Positions 50,614-61,611 of a DNA stretch of 64,000 nt are shown piece by piece. The stretch's first letter is position 1. Each line of letters starts with the position of its first letter. The position numbers and the translations under genes are program-made. Below the pieces are notes generated by a model. That model was not told where the DNA came from. It worked only from the letters and a program-made list of their open reading frames with translations, and searched no databases. Origin of the DNA: VRUE01 sp963706605 (GTDB lineage: Bacteria; Actinomycetota; Thermoleophilia; Solirubrobacterales; 70-9); contig OY970165.1 in NCBI GenBank assembly GCA_963706605.1, forward strand, positions 1,364,001 to 1,428,000. Reading direction: 5' to 3'.

Positions 50614-52606
50614 ATGAACTACTTCGTCACCGGGGCGACGGGCTTCATCGGCCGCAACCTCGTCGCCCGACTCTTGCAGCGCGAGGGGACGATCTACGCG
50701 CTGGTCCGGGCGGGCTCGCGAGGCCGGCTGGAGGAGCTGCGGACCGCCTGGGGAGCCGACGGGGCGCGGGTCGTCCCGATCGCCGGCGACCTCTCCCAGC
50801 CCGGGCTCGGTGTCTCCGAGGAGGACCTGCTGACGCTGCGCGGCGACGTCGACCACTTCTTCCACCTGGCCGCGATCTACGACATGGCGGCGGGCGCCGA
50901 GGCGCAGGAGGTCGCAAACGTCGAGGGCACCCGGCACGCGGTCGAACTGGCCGGCGCGATCGAGGCGGGCTGCTTCCACCAGGTCAGCTCGATCGCCGCC
51001 GCCGGCCTCTACAAGGGCACCTGGACCGAGGACATGTTCGAGGAGGCCGAGGACCTCGACACGCATCCCTACTTCCGCACCAAGCACGAGTCCGAGCGGG
51101 TCGTGCGCGAGGAGTGCAGCCGTCCCTGGCGGATCTACCGGCCGGGGATCGTCGTCGGCGACTCGCGCAGCGGCGAGATCGACAAGATCGACGGCCCCTA
51201 TTACATGTTCAAGCTGCTGCAGCAGGCGCGGCGGGTGCTGCCGGCCTGGCTGCCGACCGTCGGCGTCGAGGGCGGCGAGATCAACATCGTCCCGGTCGAC
51301 TACGTCGCCGCGGCGATCGACCACATCGCCCACGAGCCGGAGCTCGACGGTCGTGCCTTCCACCTCACCGACCCCAAGCCGAAGACCGCCGGCGAGGTGC
51401 TCAACCTCTTCGCCCGTGCGGCCGACGCGCCGCAGGCGGCGCTGCGGCTCGACTCCGGCATCACCGAGCCGGCGACGAGCCTGGTCCGCACCGGGCTGAG
51501 GTTCTTCCCGCCGGCCAAGCGGGCGGCGAAGATGGCGCTGGACCAGGTCGGCATCCCAGCCGGCGTCCTCAGCTACGTCAACTACCCGACTCACTTCGAC
51601 TCGACCGAGGCGGAGGCGGCGCTGGAGGGCTCGGGGATCGAGGTGCCGCCGCTGGAGAGCTACGCCGAACGCGTCTGGGACTACTGGGAGCGCAACCTCG
51701 ATCCGGACCTGTTCAAGGACCGCTCGCTCTCGGCGGCGGTGCGCGGCAAGGTGGTGCTGATCACCGGCGCGTCCTCGGGGATCGGCAAGGCGACCGCGGT
51801 CAAGGTCGCCGACGCCGGCGCGACGGTGCTGCTGGTCGCCCGCTCGGTCGACAAGCTGGAGGAGACGAAAGCGGAGATCGAGACAGCCGGCGGCGTCGCC
51901 CACATCCACCGCTGCGACATGTCCGACGTCGAGGACATCGAGCGGATGGCCGAGGAGGTGCTCGCCTACCACGGACAGGTCGACATCCTCGTCAACAACG
52001 CGGGTCGCTCGATCCGGCGCTCGGTCAAGCTCGCCTACGACCGCTTCCACGACTACGAGCGGACGATGCAGATCAACTACTTCGGCGCCCTGCGGCTGAT
52101 CCTGGCCCTGCTGCCCTCGATGCAGGCGCGCAAGTCGGGCCACATCATCAACGTCAGCTCGATCGGCACCCAGACCAACCCGCCGCGCTTCTCCGCCTAC
52201 GTCGCCTCGAAGGCGGCGCTGGACGCCTTCAGCCGGGTGATCGCCTCCGAGGTGTTCGACGACGGTGTCAACATCACGACGATCTACATGCCGCTGGTGC
52301 GGACGCCGATGATCGCGCCGACCCGGATGTACGACATGTTCCCGGCGATCACGCCCGGAGGAGGCGGCCGAGATGATCGCGGGGGCGATGATCGGCAAGC
52401 CGAAGAAGGTGGCGACCCGGCTGGGCACCTTCGGCGAGCTGCTCTACGCGGTCGCGCCGACGGTCAGCGACAAAATCCTCAACACCGCCTACAAGCTCTT
52501 CCCGGAGTCGCAGGCGGCGAAGGGGAAGGGCGACGAGGCGCCGGATCGGGCGCCGACCACCGAGGCTGTGGCCTTTGCGCACCTGATGAAAGGCGTGCAC
52601 TGGTAG
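50614..52606 (+). CDS. two-domain SDR, acyl-CoA reductase (AcrA1)-like; one frameshift
   Basis: The N-terminal half is an extended SDR (MNYFVTGATGFIGRNLVARL, FHLAAIYDM, YFRTKHESE) of the thioester-reductase-like kind, and the C-terminal half is a classical SDR (VLITGASSGIGKATA, VNNAGRSI, YVASKAALD). This double layout is that of mycobacterial AcrA1-type proteins annotated as acyl-CoA reductases making fatty aldehydes or alcohols. An extra G near 52357 breaks the frame after PAITP; the other frame continues EEAAEMIAGAMIGKPKKVAT to the stop at 52606. It is divergent from kgd by 26 bases and lies upstream of the alkyl-DHAP-synthase-like gene. Confidence 0.82.
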
Positions 52607-52754
52607 GTCACACGGTGGGAGGGCAGGGGGTATCCCCGCGTTGCTGGGTTTTTCGCAGTAGAGCTTTGCCGCTGTCGCCACAAGCCGGTGGGGCGAAAAA
52701 GAGGACGCCGCTGTCGCGGCGATACCTCCTGCCCTCCCTCACGGGCGTCTTCCC

Positions 52755-52801
52755 TCGATCGCAGCTTTTGGGGGCAATAGGTCCCACAATGCTGCGATCG
52801 A
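52755..52801. repeat. intergenic palindrome, 11-bp perfect arms
   Basis: TCGATCGCAGC (52755-52765) and GCTGCGATCGA (52791-52801) flank a 25-base loop (TTTTGGGGGCAATAGG then TCCCACAAT). Arms ATCGCAGC and the loop-edge ACAATG are also found in the 17.26-17.34 kb palindrome. It ends 26 bases before the next start. The rest of this 220-base gap (52607-52826) shows nothing else I can name. Confidence 0.55.
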
Positions 52802-52826
52802 CGATGCGGGCCTACGATTGCGCTCG

Positions 52827-54451
52827 ATGAACGAGCGGCGGCTGAAGCACTGGGGGTGGGGGTTCGAGGATCAGGCGCCTTCTCGGAAGGAGCTAGAGGA
52901 GGCGGCGAGCGGGATTCGGGAGCGGCTTGGGTTTGGGGGCGAGGTCGAGGAGGCGGTTCCGCTGGATCAGGTTGAGGTGCGTGCCCCCCGGTTGAAGGCG
53001 CCGACGGACCTTGGCGACCTGTTCACCGACGAGAAGTACGAGCGGGTGTCGCGGGCGTTGGGCAAGGCCTACCGGGACGTGGTGCGGGGATTCCGGGGGG
53101 AATTTCCCAACCCGCCGGATCTGGTGGCGCTGCCGCGTGACGAGTCCGAGATCGAGACGGTGCTCTCCTGGTGTGAGGCCGAGGGGGCGGCCGTGGTCCC
53201 GTTCGGCGGTGGGACCAGCGTGGTCGGCGGGGTCGAGGCGCGGCTTGGGGACCGGCCCGTCGTCTCGCTCGACCTGCGGCGGCTGGATCGGGTGCTCGAG
53301 GTCGACGCGGAGTCGATGGCGGCGCGGATCCAGGCCGGCGCCACCGGTCCGCGGCTGGAGGAGCAGCTGCGCGAGCGGGGGTTGACCCTGCGCCACTTCC
53401 CCCAGTCCTTCGAGTACTCGACCCTGGGCGGTTGGATCGCGACCAGGGCCGGCGGCCACTTCGCCACCCTCTACACCCACGTCGACGACCTGGTCGAGTC
53501 GGTGCGGGCGATCACCCCGCGCGGGCTCTGGGAGAGCCGGCGGCTGCCGGGCTCGGGCGCCGGCCCCTCGCCGGACCGGGCGCTGATCGGCTCTGAGGGC
53601 ATCCTCGGCGTGATCGGCGAGGCCTGGATGCGGGTGCGCCAGCGACCCGAGTTCAAGGTCTCATGCGGGGTCGAGTTCGACGACTTCCTGGCCGCGGTCG
53701 GCGCCGTCCGCGAGATCTCCCAGTCGGGGCTCTATCCCAGCAACTGCCGCCTGCTCGATCGCGCTGGAGGCGGGCATGACCGGGGCGGGGAGCGGCGAGA
53801 AGAGCCTGCTGGTGCTCGGCTTCGAGTCGGCCCACCACCCGGTCGAGGTGCCGATGGAGCTGGCGTTGGCGATCGCCCGCGAGCACGGCGGCACCCCAAC
53901 GGCCCGCCGACGGTGCCGATGGGTCGGCCCGGTCGGCGGATGGGCGATGCGGACGCGGTCGGCGCCTGGCGCAACGCCTTCCTCTTCGCCCCCTATCTGC
54001 GCGACACCTTCGTCGCCTGCGGCGTTCTCTCGGAGACCTTCGAGACGGCGATCACCTGGGATCGCTTCGAGGACTTCCACGCGGCCGCGATGGAGGCGGT
54101 GCGGGCGAAGGTCGCCGAGGTCTGCGACGCCCCGGCCGAGGGGCCCGGCGCACCGCGGGTCAGTTGCCGCTTCACCCACGTCTACCCCGACGGGCCGGCG
54201 CCCTACTTCACGGTGATGGCCCCGGCGGTGCGCGGCGGCGAGGTCGAGCAGTGGGACGAGATCAAGGCCGCGGCCGCCGAGGCGGTGATCGAGGGCGGCG
54301 GCACGATCACCCACCACCACGCGGTCGGCCGCGACCACCGCCCCTGGTACGACCGCCAGCGCCCGGCCCCGTTCGCCGCGGCGCTGCGGGCCGCGAAGTC
54401 GGAGCTGGATCCGTCGGCCATGCTGAATCCCGGCGTCCTGATCGACCCTAG
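52827..54451 (+). CDS. alkyldihydroxyacetonephosphate synthase-like FAD oxidase; about three frameshifts
   Basis: From ATG 52827 (NERRLKHWGWGFEDQ) the protein has an FAD-binding PCMH domain (VPFGGGTSVVGGVE, RHFPQSFEYSTLGGWIATRA, GSEGILGVIGEAW) and the C-terminal HHHAVGRDH segment equivalent to the active-site His cluster SHHHGVGK of alkyl-DHAP synthase. That enzyme replaces the acyl group of acyl-DHAP by a fatty alcohol to form ether lipids. Breaks occur near 53763 and 53897, and near 54448, after which TAG (54449-54451) closes GVLIDP. Joined length is about 540 residues, near the family norm. D-lactate or glycolate oxidase are less likely by these motifs. Confidence 0.8.
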
Positions 54452-54525
54452 CGCGACTCGAGCGCCCGCGGCGCTACCCTGTCGCGACGCACCTGCCCGG
54501 CGCGGATCCCCCCGCCGGGTCATCG

Positions 54526-55471
54526 ATGGAGACGATCACCTCGGAGCACCCGACGCATCCCCGCTGAACGCCGCCCGCGAGCCGGTCGTGCCGCGGCGCT
54601 CGCCGCTGCGGGCGGCGATCAAGACCGGGCCGCCCGCAGGAGTGGATCAAGAACATCTTCGTCTTCGCCGGCCTGCTCTTCTCCGGCAAGTTCAACCAGC
54701 CGCACGACGTGCTGGAGGCGTTCTTGACCTTCGTCGCCTTCTGCTGGATCTCCAGCGCCGGCTACTACGTCAACGACCTGGTCGACGTCGAGCTCGACCG
54801 CAAGCACCCGAAGAAGCGCTTCCGGCCGCTTGCCGCCGGCGAGCTCTCGGAGCGGACGGCGATGACGATCGCGCCCCTGCTGGCCGCGGCGGCGATCAGC
54901 GCTCGCCTTCGCGACCGTCAACTGGGAAGTCGGCCTGATGGTCGTCGGCTACGGGATCGCCCAGGTGGCGTACAGCCTCGGCCTCAAGCAGATCGTGATC
55001 ATCGACGTGATGACGCTCGCCGGCCTCTTCATCCTGCGGGTGGCGGCCGGCGCGGTGGCCGTCGACGCCCACGCCTCGGAATGGCTGCTCCTCTGCACCG
55101 GCATGGTCGCCCTCTTCCTCGGCGTGACCAAGCGCCGCCAGGAGGCCGTCTCCGAGCTGCACCAGGGCACCAGCAGCCGCCCGGTGCTCGAGCACTACTC
55201 GCTGCCCTTCCTCGACCAGATGGTGGCCATGGTGACCACCGGGACCGTGATCAGCTACTCGATCTACGCCGTCAACTCGCCGATCATCGGCAACAAGATG
55301 ATGTGGACGATCCCCCCGGTCGTCTACTGCATCTTCCGCTACCTCTACCTGATCTACGATCGCGCCGACGATCGCTCCACCGCGGCGATCGTCGCCGAAG
55401 ACAGGCCATTGATCGCCGGCGTCGCGGCCTTCGCCGCGATCGCCTTCGCCCTGCTCTACGTCTTCAAGTAG
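54526..55471 (+). CDS. UbiA-family prenyltransferase, decaprenyl-phosphate phosphoribosyltransferase-like; three frameshifts
   Basis: From ATG 54526 (METITSEHP) the frame shifts near 54562 and 54630 into PQEWIKNIFVFAGLLFSGKF, then near 54901 into FATVNWEVGLMVVGYGIAQV. The prenyl-binding Asp-rich motif is NDLVDVELDRKHPKKRFRPL, and there are eight to nine hydrophobic segments. This closely resembles DPPR synthase (the UbiA gene of mycobacterial arabinan synthesis), which attaches phosphoribose to decaprenyl phosphate. Breaks in the reading frame with conserved sequence on both sides point to sequence errors. Whether this organism makes arabinose-containing glycans cannot be seen here. Confidence 0.82.
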
Positions 55472-55480
55472 GCGTGTTGC

Positions 55481-55903
55481 TCAGCCCGGCATCTCGGCCT
55501 GCGGCTGGCCCTCCATCAAATAGAAACGGGCGCGGCCCAGCTCCTCTTCATTGACCTGGACCACAGCGGCATGGGGGCCGGAGGTCGAGAAGGTCGAGGT
55601 GGTGCCGATCGACATCACCAGGCGCTGCTCCTGACCGGCGGGCATGCCCGGGGGGCGGCCGGTCTCGAACTCGGCCGAGAAGCCCTCACCGAGCTCGACG
55701 CCGTCGGGGTCGTGGATGTTGAGCTGGAGGCTGTGGCGCTGGTTGGTCTCGTCCCAGCCGACGTCGATCCCGAGCGCGATGTGGAAGCCCCAGTCGTGGG
55801 GCAGCTCGGGCAGGGTAAGGACGTTCCAGCCGCCGCCGGTCATGTAGAGCTTGCCGTTGACGGCCTCGCTGTGGTCGCTGAGCAGCAGGAACCCGATCTT
55901 CAT
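55481..55903 (-). CDS. DUF6941-like protein of unknown function
   Basis: The 140-residue product begins MKIGFLLLSDHSEAVNGKLY followed by MTGGGWN, a signature seen in a small uncharacterised family (DUF6941-like), and ends with a beta-rich region. No signal peptide or membrane segment is present. ATG 55901-55903 is used. It lies 8 bases downstream of the next small gene in a minus-strand cluster that leads back to citrate synthase. Confidence 0.75.
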   Translation of the reverse strand: MKIGFLLLSDHSEAVNGKLYMTGGGWNVLTLPELPHDWGFHIALGIDVGWDETNQRHSLQLNIHDPDGVELGEGFSAEFETGRPPGMPAGQEQRLVMSIGTTSTFSTSGPHAAVVQVNEEELGRARFYLMEGQPQAEMPG

Positions 55904-55911
55904 CGCACGAC

Positions 55912-56220
55912 TCAGGATAGGACCGGCAGGTCGGAGACGAGCTCCACTTTGCCGCCGCGGTTGAACTGGAGATCGATCGTCTCGTCCTTGCGGTAGGTGC
56001 CGAACAGCCCCAGGTACATCGCCAGCCAGCGGCCGGTGCCTACCTTCTCCTTGACGATCTCGCGGGTGAAGACGATCTCCCCGGCGCGAACGTTGTAGTC
56101 GGCGCCCTCGCGCTGCTCGACCCCGTTGACGAAGACCGCGTACGGCGCTTCGGCGCCGGGCGGCAGCTTCAGTCGCCGCCCAGCGGCGTAGCTGCCCTTG
56201 GGGATCTCGGTCTCGCTCAT
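55912..56220 (-). CDS. hypothetical protein
   Basis: A 102-residue soluble protein with a beta-rich pattern (PYAVFVNGVEQREGADYNVR, FTREIVKEKVGTG) that resembles a small carbohydrate- or ligand-binding sandwich; no family recognised. Its start overlaps the upstream gene's stop by 4 bases (ATGA), so it is co-translated in the gltA-linked cluster. Confidence 0.7.
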   Translation of the reverse strand: MSETEIPKGSYAAGRRLKLPPGAEAPYAVFVNGVEQREGADYNVRAGEIVFTREIVKEKVGTGRWLAMYLGLFGTYRKDETIDLQFNRGGKVELVSDLPVLS

Positions 56221-56561
56221 CGAGCCAGAGTCTTGCGTACCAGGTCGAACGGCGAGTCATGGTCGGTCGGGTCGAGCTCCTCGCGGGTGACGGCGCCGCG
56301 GTAGGGCATGAACGTCCCATCCCCCCTCACGTCGATCCCGGCAACCGGTTTGCGCAGCAGCCCCTTGCCGGTCAGTTGCAGGCGGGCGTGGACCTGTTGC
56401 TCGGGACCGAAATCCCGCAGCACCGAGGTGGCCTTCACCGGCCCCTCCGCCCGAATCTCCAACGCCCGCCGCCGCATCTCAGCGACCGCTTCGTCAAGGT
56501 CGCCGAACGACTCGTGCGAGACGTCTGACCCGTGGCGGATCGTCAGCTTCCAGCTAGGCAC
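56217..56561 (-). CDS. hypothetical protein
   Basis: A 114-residue soluble protein with an N-terminal beta-alpha-beta segment (SWKLTIRHGSDVSHESFGDL DEAV) and a later TGKGLLRKPVAGIDVRGDG. No family recognised. The 5' end overlaps the last 8 bases of gltA and the 3' end overlaps the next gene by 4, so gltA and three small genes form one operon. Confidence 0.7.
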   Translation of the reverse strand: MPSWKLTIRHGSDVSHESFGDLDEAVAEMRRRALEIRAEGPVKATSVLRDFGPEQQVHARLQLTGKGLLRKPVAGIDVRGDGTFMPYRGAVTREELDPTDHDSPFDLVRKTLAR

Positions 56562-57954
56562 CGCGCCGCGGCCGTTTGGGCCGTTTGGCCGGCGGCCCGA
56601 TGATTTTCTCCGGCCCCTCGCGCTCGGCGACCGGCACGTAGTCGCGCTTGCGCTGGCCGGTGTAGATCTGGCGCGGCCGGGAGATCTTCTGTTCGGAGTC
56701 GTCCTTCATCTCCATCCACTGCGAGACCCAACCGGCGGTGCGGGGGATGGCGAAGATCACCGTGAACATCTCGGTTGGTATCTCCAGTGACTCGTAGATG
56801 ATCCCCGAGTAGTAGTCGACGTTGGGATAGAGCTTGCGCGAGGTGAAGTACTCGTCCTCGAGCGCCCGTTTCTCCAGCTCGCGGGCGAGCTCGACGACCG
56901 GGTTGTACTCGGTCGCCTCGAAGACCTCGTCCATGTGCTGCTGGATGATCCGCGCCCGCGGGTCGTAGTTCTTGTAGACGCGGTGGCCGAAGCCCATCAG
57001 TTTCTCTTCGCGATTCTTGACGCTCTCGAGGAAGGCGGGGATGTTCTCGACCGAGCCGATCCGCCGCAGCATCCGCAGCACCGCCTCGTTGGCGCCACCG
57101 TGCAGCGGCCCGTAGAGCGCCGCGACACCCGCCGCCACCGCGGAGTAAGGGTCGACGTCGGAGGAGCCGACGCCGCGCACCGCGTTGGTCGAGCAGTTCT
57201 GTTCGTGGTCGGCGTGGAGGATGAAGAGCACGTCGAGGGCCTTCGAGAGGGCCGGCTTCGGCACGTGCTTGGCCTCGGTCTTCTTGAACATCATCGAGAG
57301 GAAGTTCTCGGCGAAGTTGAGGTCGTTGTCGGGATAGACGTAGGGCAGCCCCATGTTGTGGCGGTAGGAGAAGGCGGCCAGGGTCGGCACCTTGGCGATC
57401 AGTCGCACCGCCGCCATGTAGCGCTCTTCGGGGTCTTCGGTGTGCTTGGCGTCCGGGTAGAAGGTCGAGAGCGCGCCGACGCCGGCGAGCAGCATCCCCA
57501 TCGGGTGGGCGTCGTAGCGGAAGCCCTCGAAGAACTGCTTCAGGTCCTCGTGGACGAAGGTGTGGTGGGTGATGTCGTAGACCCAGCGGTCGAGCTGGGG
57601 CCCGGTCGGCAGCTCGCCGAAGATCAGCAGGTAGGCGACCTCGAGGAAGCTGGAGCGCTCGCAGAGCTGCTCGATCGAGTAGCCGCGGTGTTCGAGGATC
57701 CCCGCCTCGCCGTCGATGTAGGTGATCGCCGAGCGGCAGGACGCCGTGTTGGTGAAGGCCGGGTCGTAGGCCATCATCCCGAATTCGCTCTCGTCGACTT
57801 TGATCTGGCGCAGGTCCATCGCGCGCACGGTCCCGTCTGAGATCGGCAGCTCGTAGGTCTGCCCGGTGCGGTTGTCGGTGACGGTCAGGGAGTTCGAGCC
57901 GGTGGCGACCCCCCCGTCGTCGGCTGCGTCCCTCGTCTGCTGCTCGGTGGCCAT
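56554..57954 (-). CDS. gltA: citrate synthase
   Basis: Condenses oxaloacetate and acetyl-CoA to citrate, the entry step of the TCA cycle. The 466-residue type II-like enzyme has the catalytic His segments HADHEQNCSTNAVR and GPLHGGANEAVLRML, and the Asp/Arg-containing GFGHRVYKNYDPRARI. The leading 35 residues are a variable tail with LSP-like YELPISDGTVRAMDLRQI. ATG 57952-57954 is preferred over a longer frame because AGGAGGGGTG lies directly before it. It heads a cluster of three small unknown genes. Confidence 0.95.
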   Translation of the reverse strand: MATEQQTRDAADDGGVATGSNSLTVTDNRTGQTYELPISDGTVRAMDLRQIKVDESEFGMMAYDPAFTNTASCRSAITYIDGEAGILEHRGYSIEQLCERSSFLEVAYLLIFGELPTGPQLDRWVYDITHHTFVHEDLKQFFEGFRYDAHPMGMLLAGVGALSTFYPDAKHTEDPEERYMAAVRLIAKVPTLAAFSYRHNMGLPYVYPDNDLNFAENFLSMMFKKTEAKHVPKPALSKALDVLFILHADHEQNCSTNAVRGVGSSDVDPYSAVAAGVAALYGPLHGGANEAVLRMLRRIGSVENIPAFLESVKNREEKLMGFGHRVYKNYDPRARIIQQHMDEVFEATEYNPVVELARELEKRALEDEYFTSRKLYPNVDYYSGIIYESLEIPTEMFTVIFAIPRTAGWVSQWMEMKDDSEQKISRPRQIYTGQRKRDYVPVAEREGPEKIIGPPAKRPKRPRRGA

Positions 57955-58057
57955 CACCCCTCCTCGAGCTCGGGTATCGACTGGAGTGCCCAGTATCGCA
58001 GCTTGGATCACCCGGCCTGTGACGGTTCCGAGAAGCTGGATCGCGGCGTGCGGAGCG

Positions 58058-58989
<932 letters not shown>

Positions 58990-59020
58990 AGCGGGCAGGG
59001 TATAGGGGGTCGGGGTTGGC

Positions 59021-59153
59021 GGGTCGGATGTGCTTCGGGTGTGCCCGGGTTCGCTTCGCTGACGCTCCGCTCGCTATGTTGGTGCCGCTTCGCGGCTGGA
59101 ATCACTCGCCGGTGCGCCGCTTCGCGAGGCACCCCCGAAGCCCATCCGACCCC
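59021..59153. repeat. imperfect 25-bp inverted repeat
   Basis: Left arm GGGTCGGATGTGCTTCGGGT then GTGCC (59021-59045) matches the reverse complement of 59129-59153 except for two positions. The 83-base interior is low-complexity GCTTCGC-type sequence. It fills the 206-base gap between the kinase and quinone oxidoreductase genes; no protein is supported in the gap. Confidence 0.6.
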
Positions 59154-59195
59154 CTTGCCTGGTCCGCGATGCCCGGCCGACTATGGTTCTGCGCC

Positions 59196-60143
59196 ATGAA
59201 GGCGATTAAGATACAGGAGTTCGGCGGGCCGGAGAAGCTTGAAGTGGTTGAGCTTCCCGATCCTGTTCCCGGTGAGGGGGAGGTGCTGGTCGAGGTCGCG
59301 CGCAGTGGGATCAACTTCGCTGACACGCATGCGACCCGCAACGACTATCTGGCTGAGCAGCAACTGCCGCTGATCCCGGAGCCGAGATCAGCGGCCGCAC
59401 GCCGGACGGGCGTCGCGTCGCCGCGATTCTGGGCACCGGGGGCTACGCCGAGAAAGTGGTTGTGCCCGAGTCCTTCCTGATCCCCGTTCCCGAGGAGGTC
59501 GACGACGACCAGGCCGCGGCGCTGCTGCTGCAGGGTCTGACCGCGATTGCGCTGGTGCGCCGCTGCGCCCGGATCGAACCGGGGGAGACGCTGCTGGTCG
59601 AGGCGGCGGCCGGGGGCACCGGCTCGCTCGCGGTGCAGCTCGGCAAGCGGGCCGGGGCGAAGGTGATCGGACTCGCCTCCAGTCGAGGAGAAGCGGGAAC
59701 TGGTCGAGCGGCTCGGTGCCGACGCGACGGTCGACTCTCGTGCCGAGAACTTGCAGGAGGCGATCCTCGAGGCCAACGATGGCGAGCAGATCGACGCGGT
59801 CCTCCATATGAGCGGCGGCGATGCCTTCGACGCCGAGTTCGCAGCGTTGGCCCCGTTGGGGCGGATGGTCGTCTTCGGGATCGCCTCCCGCGAGCAGCGG
59901 GATGTGTCCACCGGCGCCCTGCTGCAGGGCTCCAAGACGGTGGTTGGCTTCTGGTTGGTCCACCTGCTGATGCGGCGCGAGATCGTCGCCCCGATGATCG
60001 GCGAGCTGCTCGGCGCGGTTGCCGCCGGCGAGCTGGAGGTGACGGTCGGTGAGGTCTACCCGCTGTCGGAGGCGGCGCGGGCCCATGAAGACCTGATCGG
60101 GCGTCGCACCTCCCGCAAGCTTCTCCTGGACCCGTCGAAGTGA
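59196..60143 (+). CDS. zinc-type quinone oxidoreductase (MDR family); two frameshifts
   Basis: From ATG 59196 (MKAIKIQEFGGPEKLEVVEL) the protein resembles NADPH:quinone reductase (Qor): GINFADTHATRNDYL, then after a break near 59379 GRTPDGRRVAAILGTGGYAE, the Rossmann motif AAAGGTGSLAVQLGKRAGAK, and after a second break near 59683 a C-terminal part with FGIASREQRDVST. The missing bases are in GG and G/C runs. These enzymes reduce quinones or enones with NADPH and usually lack zinc. The stop overlaps the DEAD-box start by 4 bases (GTGA). Confidence 0.82.
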
Positions 60144-61605
60144 GCACCTTCAAGGACCTGGGACTGGCGCCGGAGATCCAGCAGGCGCTGGACGAGCTTG
60201 GCTATTCCGAGCCGACCCCGATTCAGGAGCAGGCGATCCCAGAGCTGCTCGGCGGCCACGACGTGATCGGCCAGGCGCAGACGGGGACCGGCAAGACGGC
60301 CGCCTTCGGCCTGCCGCTGCTCCAGTACGTCGACCCCGCCGTCGACGAGGTGCAGGCGTTCGTCCTCACCCCGACCCGCGAGCTCTGCATCCAGGTGACC
60401 CAGGCGCTGCGCACCTACGCCGAGCACCTCGACGTCGAGATCGTCGCCGTCTTCGGCGGCGCGCCGATCCGCTCGCAGCAGTCACAGCTCCGCGCCGGCG
60501 CCCACGTCGTCGTCGCCACCGTCGGGCGGATGATGGACCTGATGTCGCGTCGCTCGCTGGTCCTCACCGCGGCCCGCTACGTCGTCCTCGACGAGGCCGA
60601 CGAGATGCTTGACCTGGGCTTCATCGAGGACGTCGAGAAGATTCTGCGGATGTGCCCGAGCGGTCGCCAGACGGCGCTCTTCTCGGCGACGATGCCGCCG
60701 CCGGTCAAACGGCTGGCCGAGAGCTACATGTACGACCCGACGACGATCAAAATCACGCCAAAAAAACTCACCGTGGACGCGATCGCCCAGGCCTTCGTCG
60801 AGGTACCGGCAAAGGAGAAGGCGTCGCGCCTGGTCGAGCTGTTGAAGACCGAGGAACCGGAGCAGGCGATCATCTTCTGTCGCACCAAAATCGGCGCCTC
60901 GAAGTTGGAAAAGACGCTGAAGGACAAAGGCCTCGACGTAAAGGCGTTGCACGGGGACATGAGCCAGGGCTCCCGCGACGGCGTGATGATCGCCTTCAAG
61001 GACCACCGGGTGCGGCTGCTGGTCGCCACCGACATCGCCGCCCGCGGGCTCGACATCGAGCACGTCACCCACGTCATCAACTTCGACGTCCCCGCCTCTT
61101 CGGAGGTCTACGTGCACCGGATCGGGCGCACCGGCCGGGTTGGGCGCACCGGCCGGGCGATCACCTTCGTCACCCCGGCTCAGCGCGAGGAGATCGACCG
61201 GATCGAGCGCGACGTCAAAACCTCGATCGGCGAGTGGGAGAGCCCCGAGGAGCGCATCGAGCACGCGCCGCGCCCACGGCGGCGCGAGCGCGCCCCAAGC
61301 CGCGCGACAACGGCGACGCCGCCGAGGCGGTCGACGTCAAGAAGGCCGACGCCAAAGAGACCGATGGCAAGACCGTCAAGCTCTTCGTCAACCGCGGTGA
61401 GCGCAGCGGCATCGACGAGGAGGATTTGCGTTGGGCGTTGCGTGAGGGCGCCGTGCTCCCCGATGACGCGGTCCACGACGTCCGCGTCCTGCACCGCTTC
61501 TCCTTTGTCGAGGTCGACCCCGATCAGGCTGAGCGCACCGTCGAGTTCCTCGACGGGACGAAGCTGAAAGGCAAGGAGATCCGCCTCGAGATCGCCAAGA
61601 GCTGA
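60140..61605 (+). CDS. DEAD-box RNA helicase with DbpA-type C-terminal domain; one frameshift
   Basis: From GTG 60140 the helicase has the Q motif GYSEPTPIQEQAIPEL, AQTGTGKTAAFGLP, PTRELCIQV, VLDEADEMLDLGF, FSATMP, ATDIAARGLDIEHV and HRIGRTGRVGRTGR. The frame breaks in the C run at 61293-61296 (four Cs where five restore the frame) and then gives KPRDNGDAAEAVDVKKADAK and a DbpA-like RNA-binding domain (LFVNRGERSGIDEEDLRWAL). It remodels RNA, probably ribosome assembly or cold-shock folding. It is co-transcribed with the quinone oxidoreductase. Confidence 0.9.
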
Positions 61606-61611
61606 GGGCCC

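Noticed and set aside
52607..52754. A possible small gene in the gap before the AGPS-like gene
   Set aside because: No frame with plausible start, codon use and ribosome site was found; only the palindrome at 52755 stands out.
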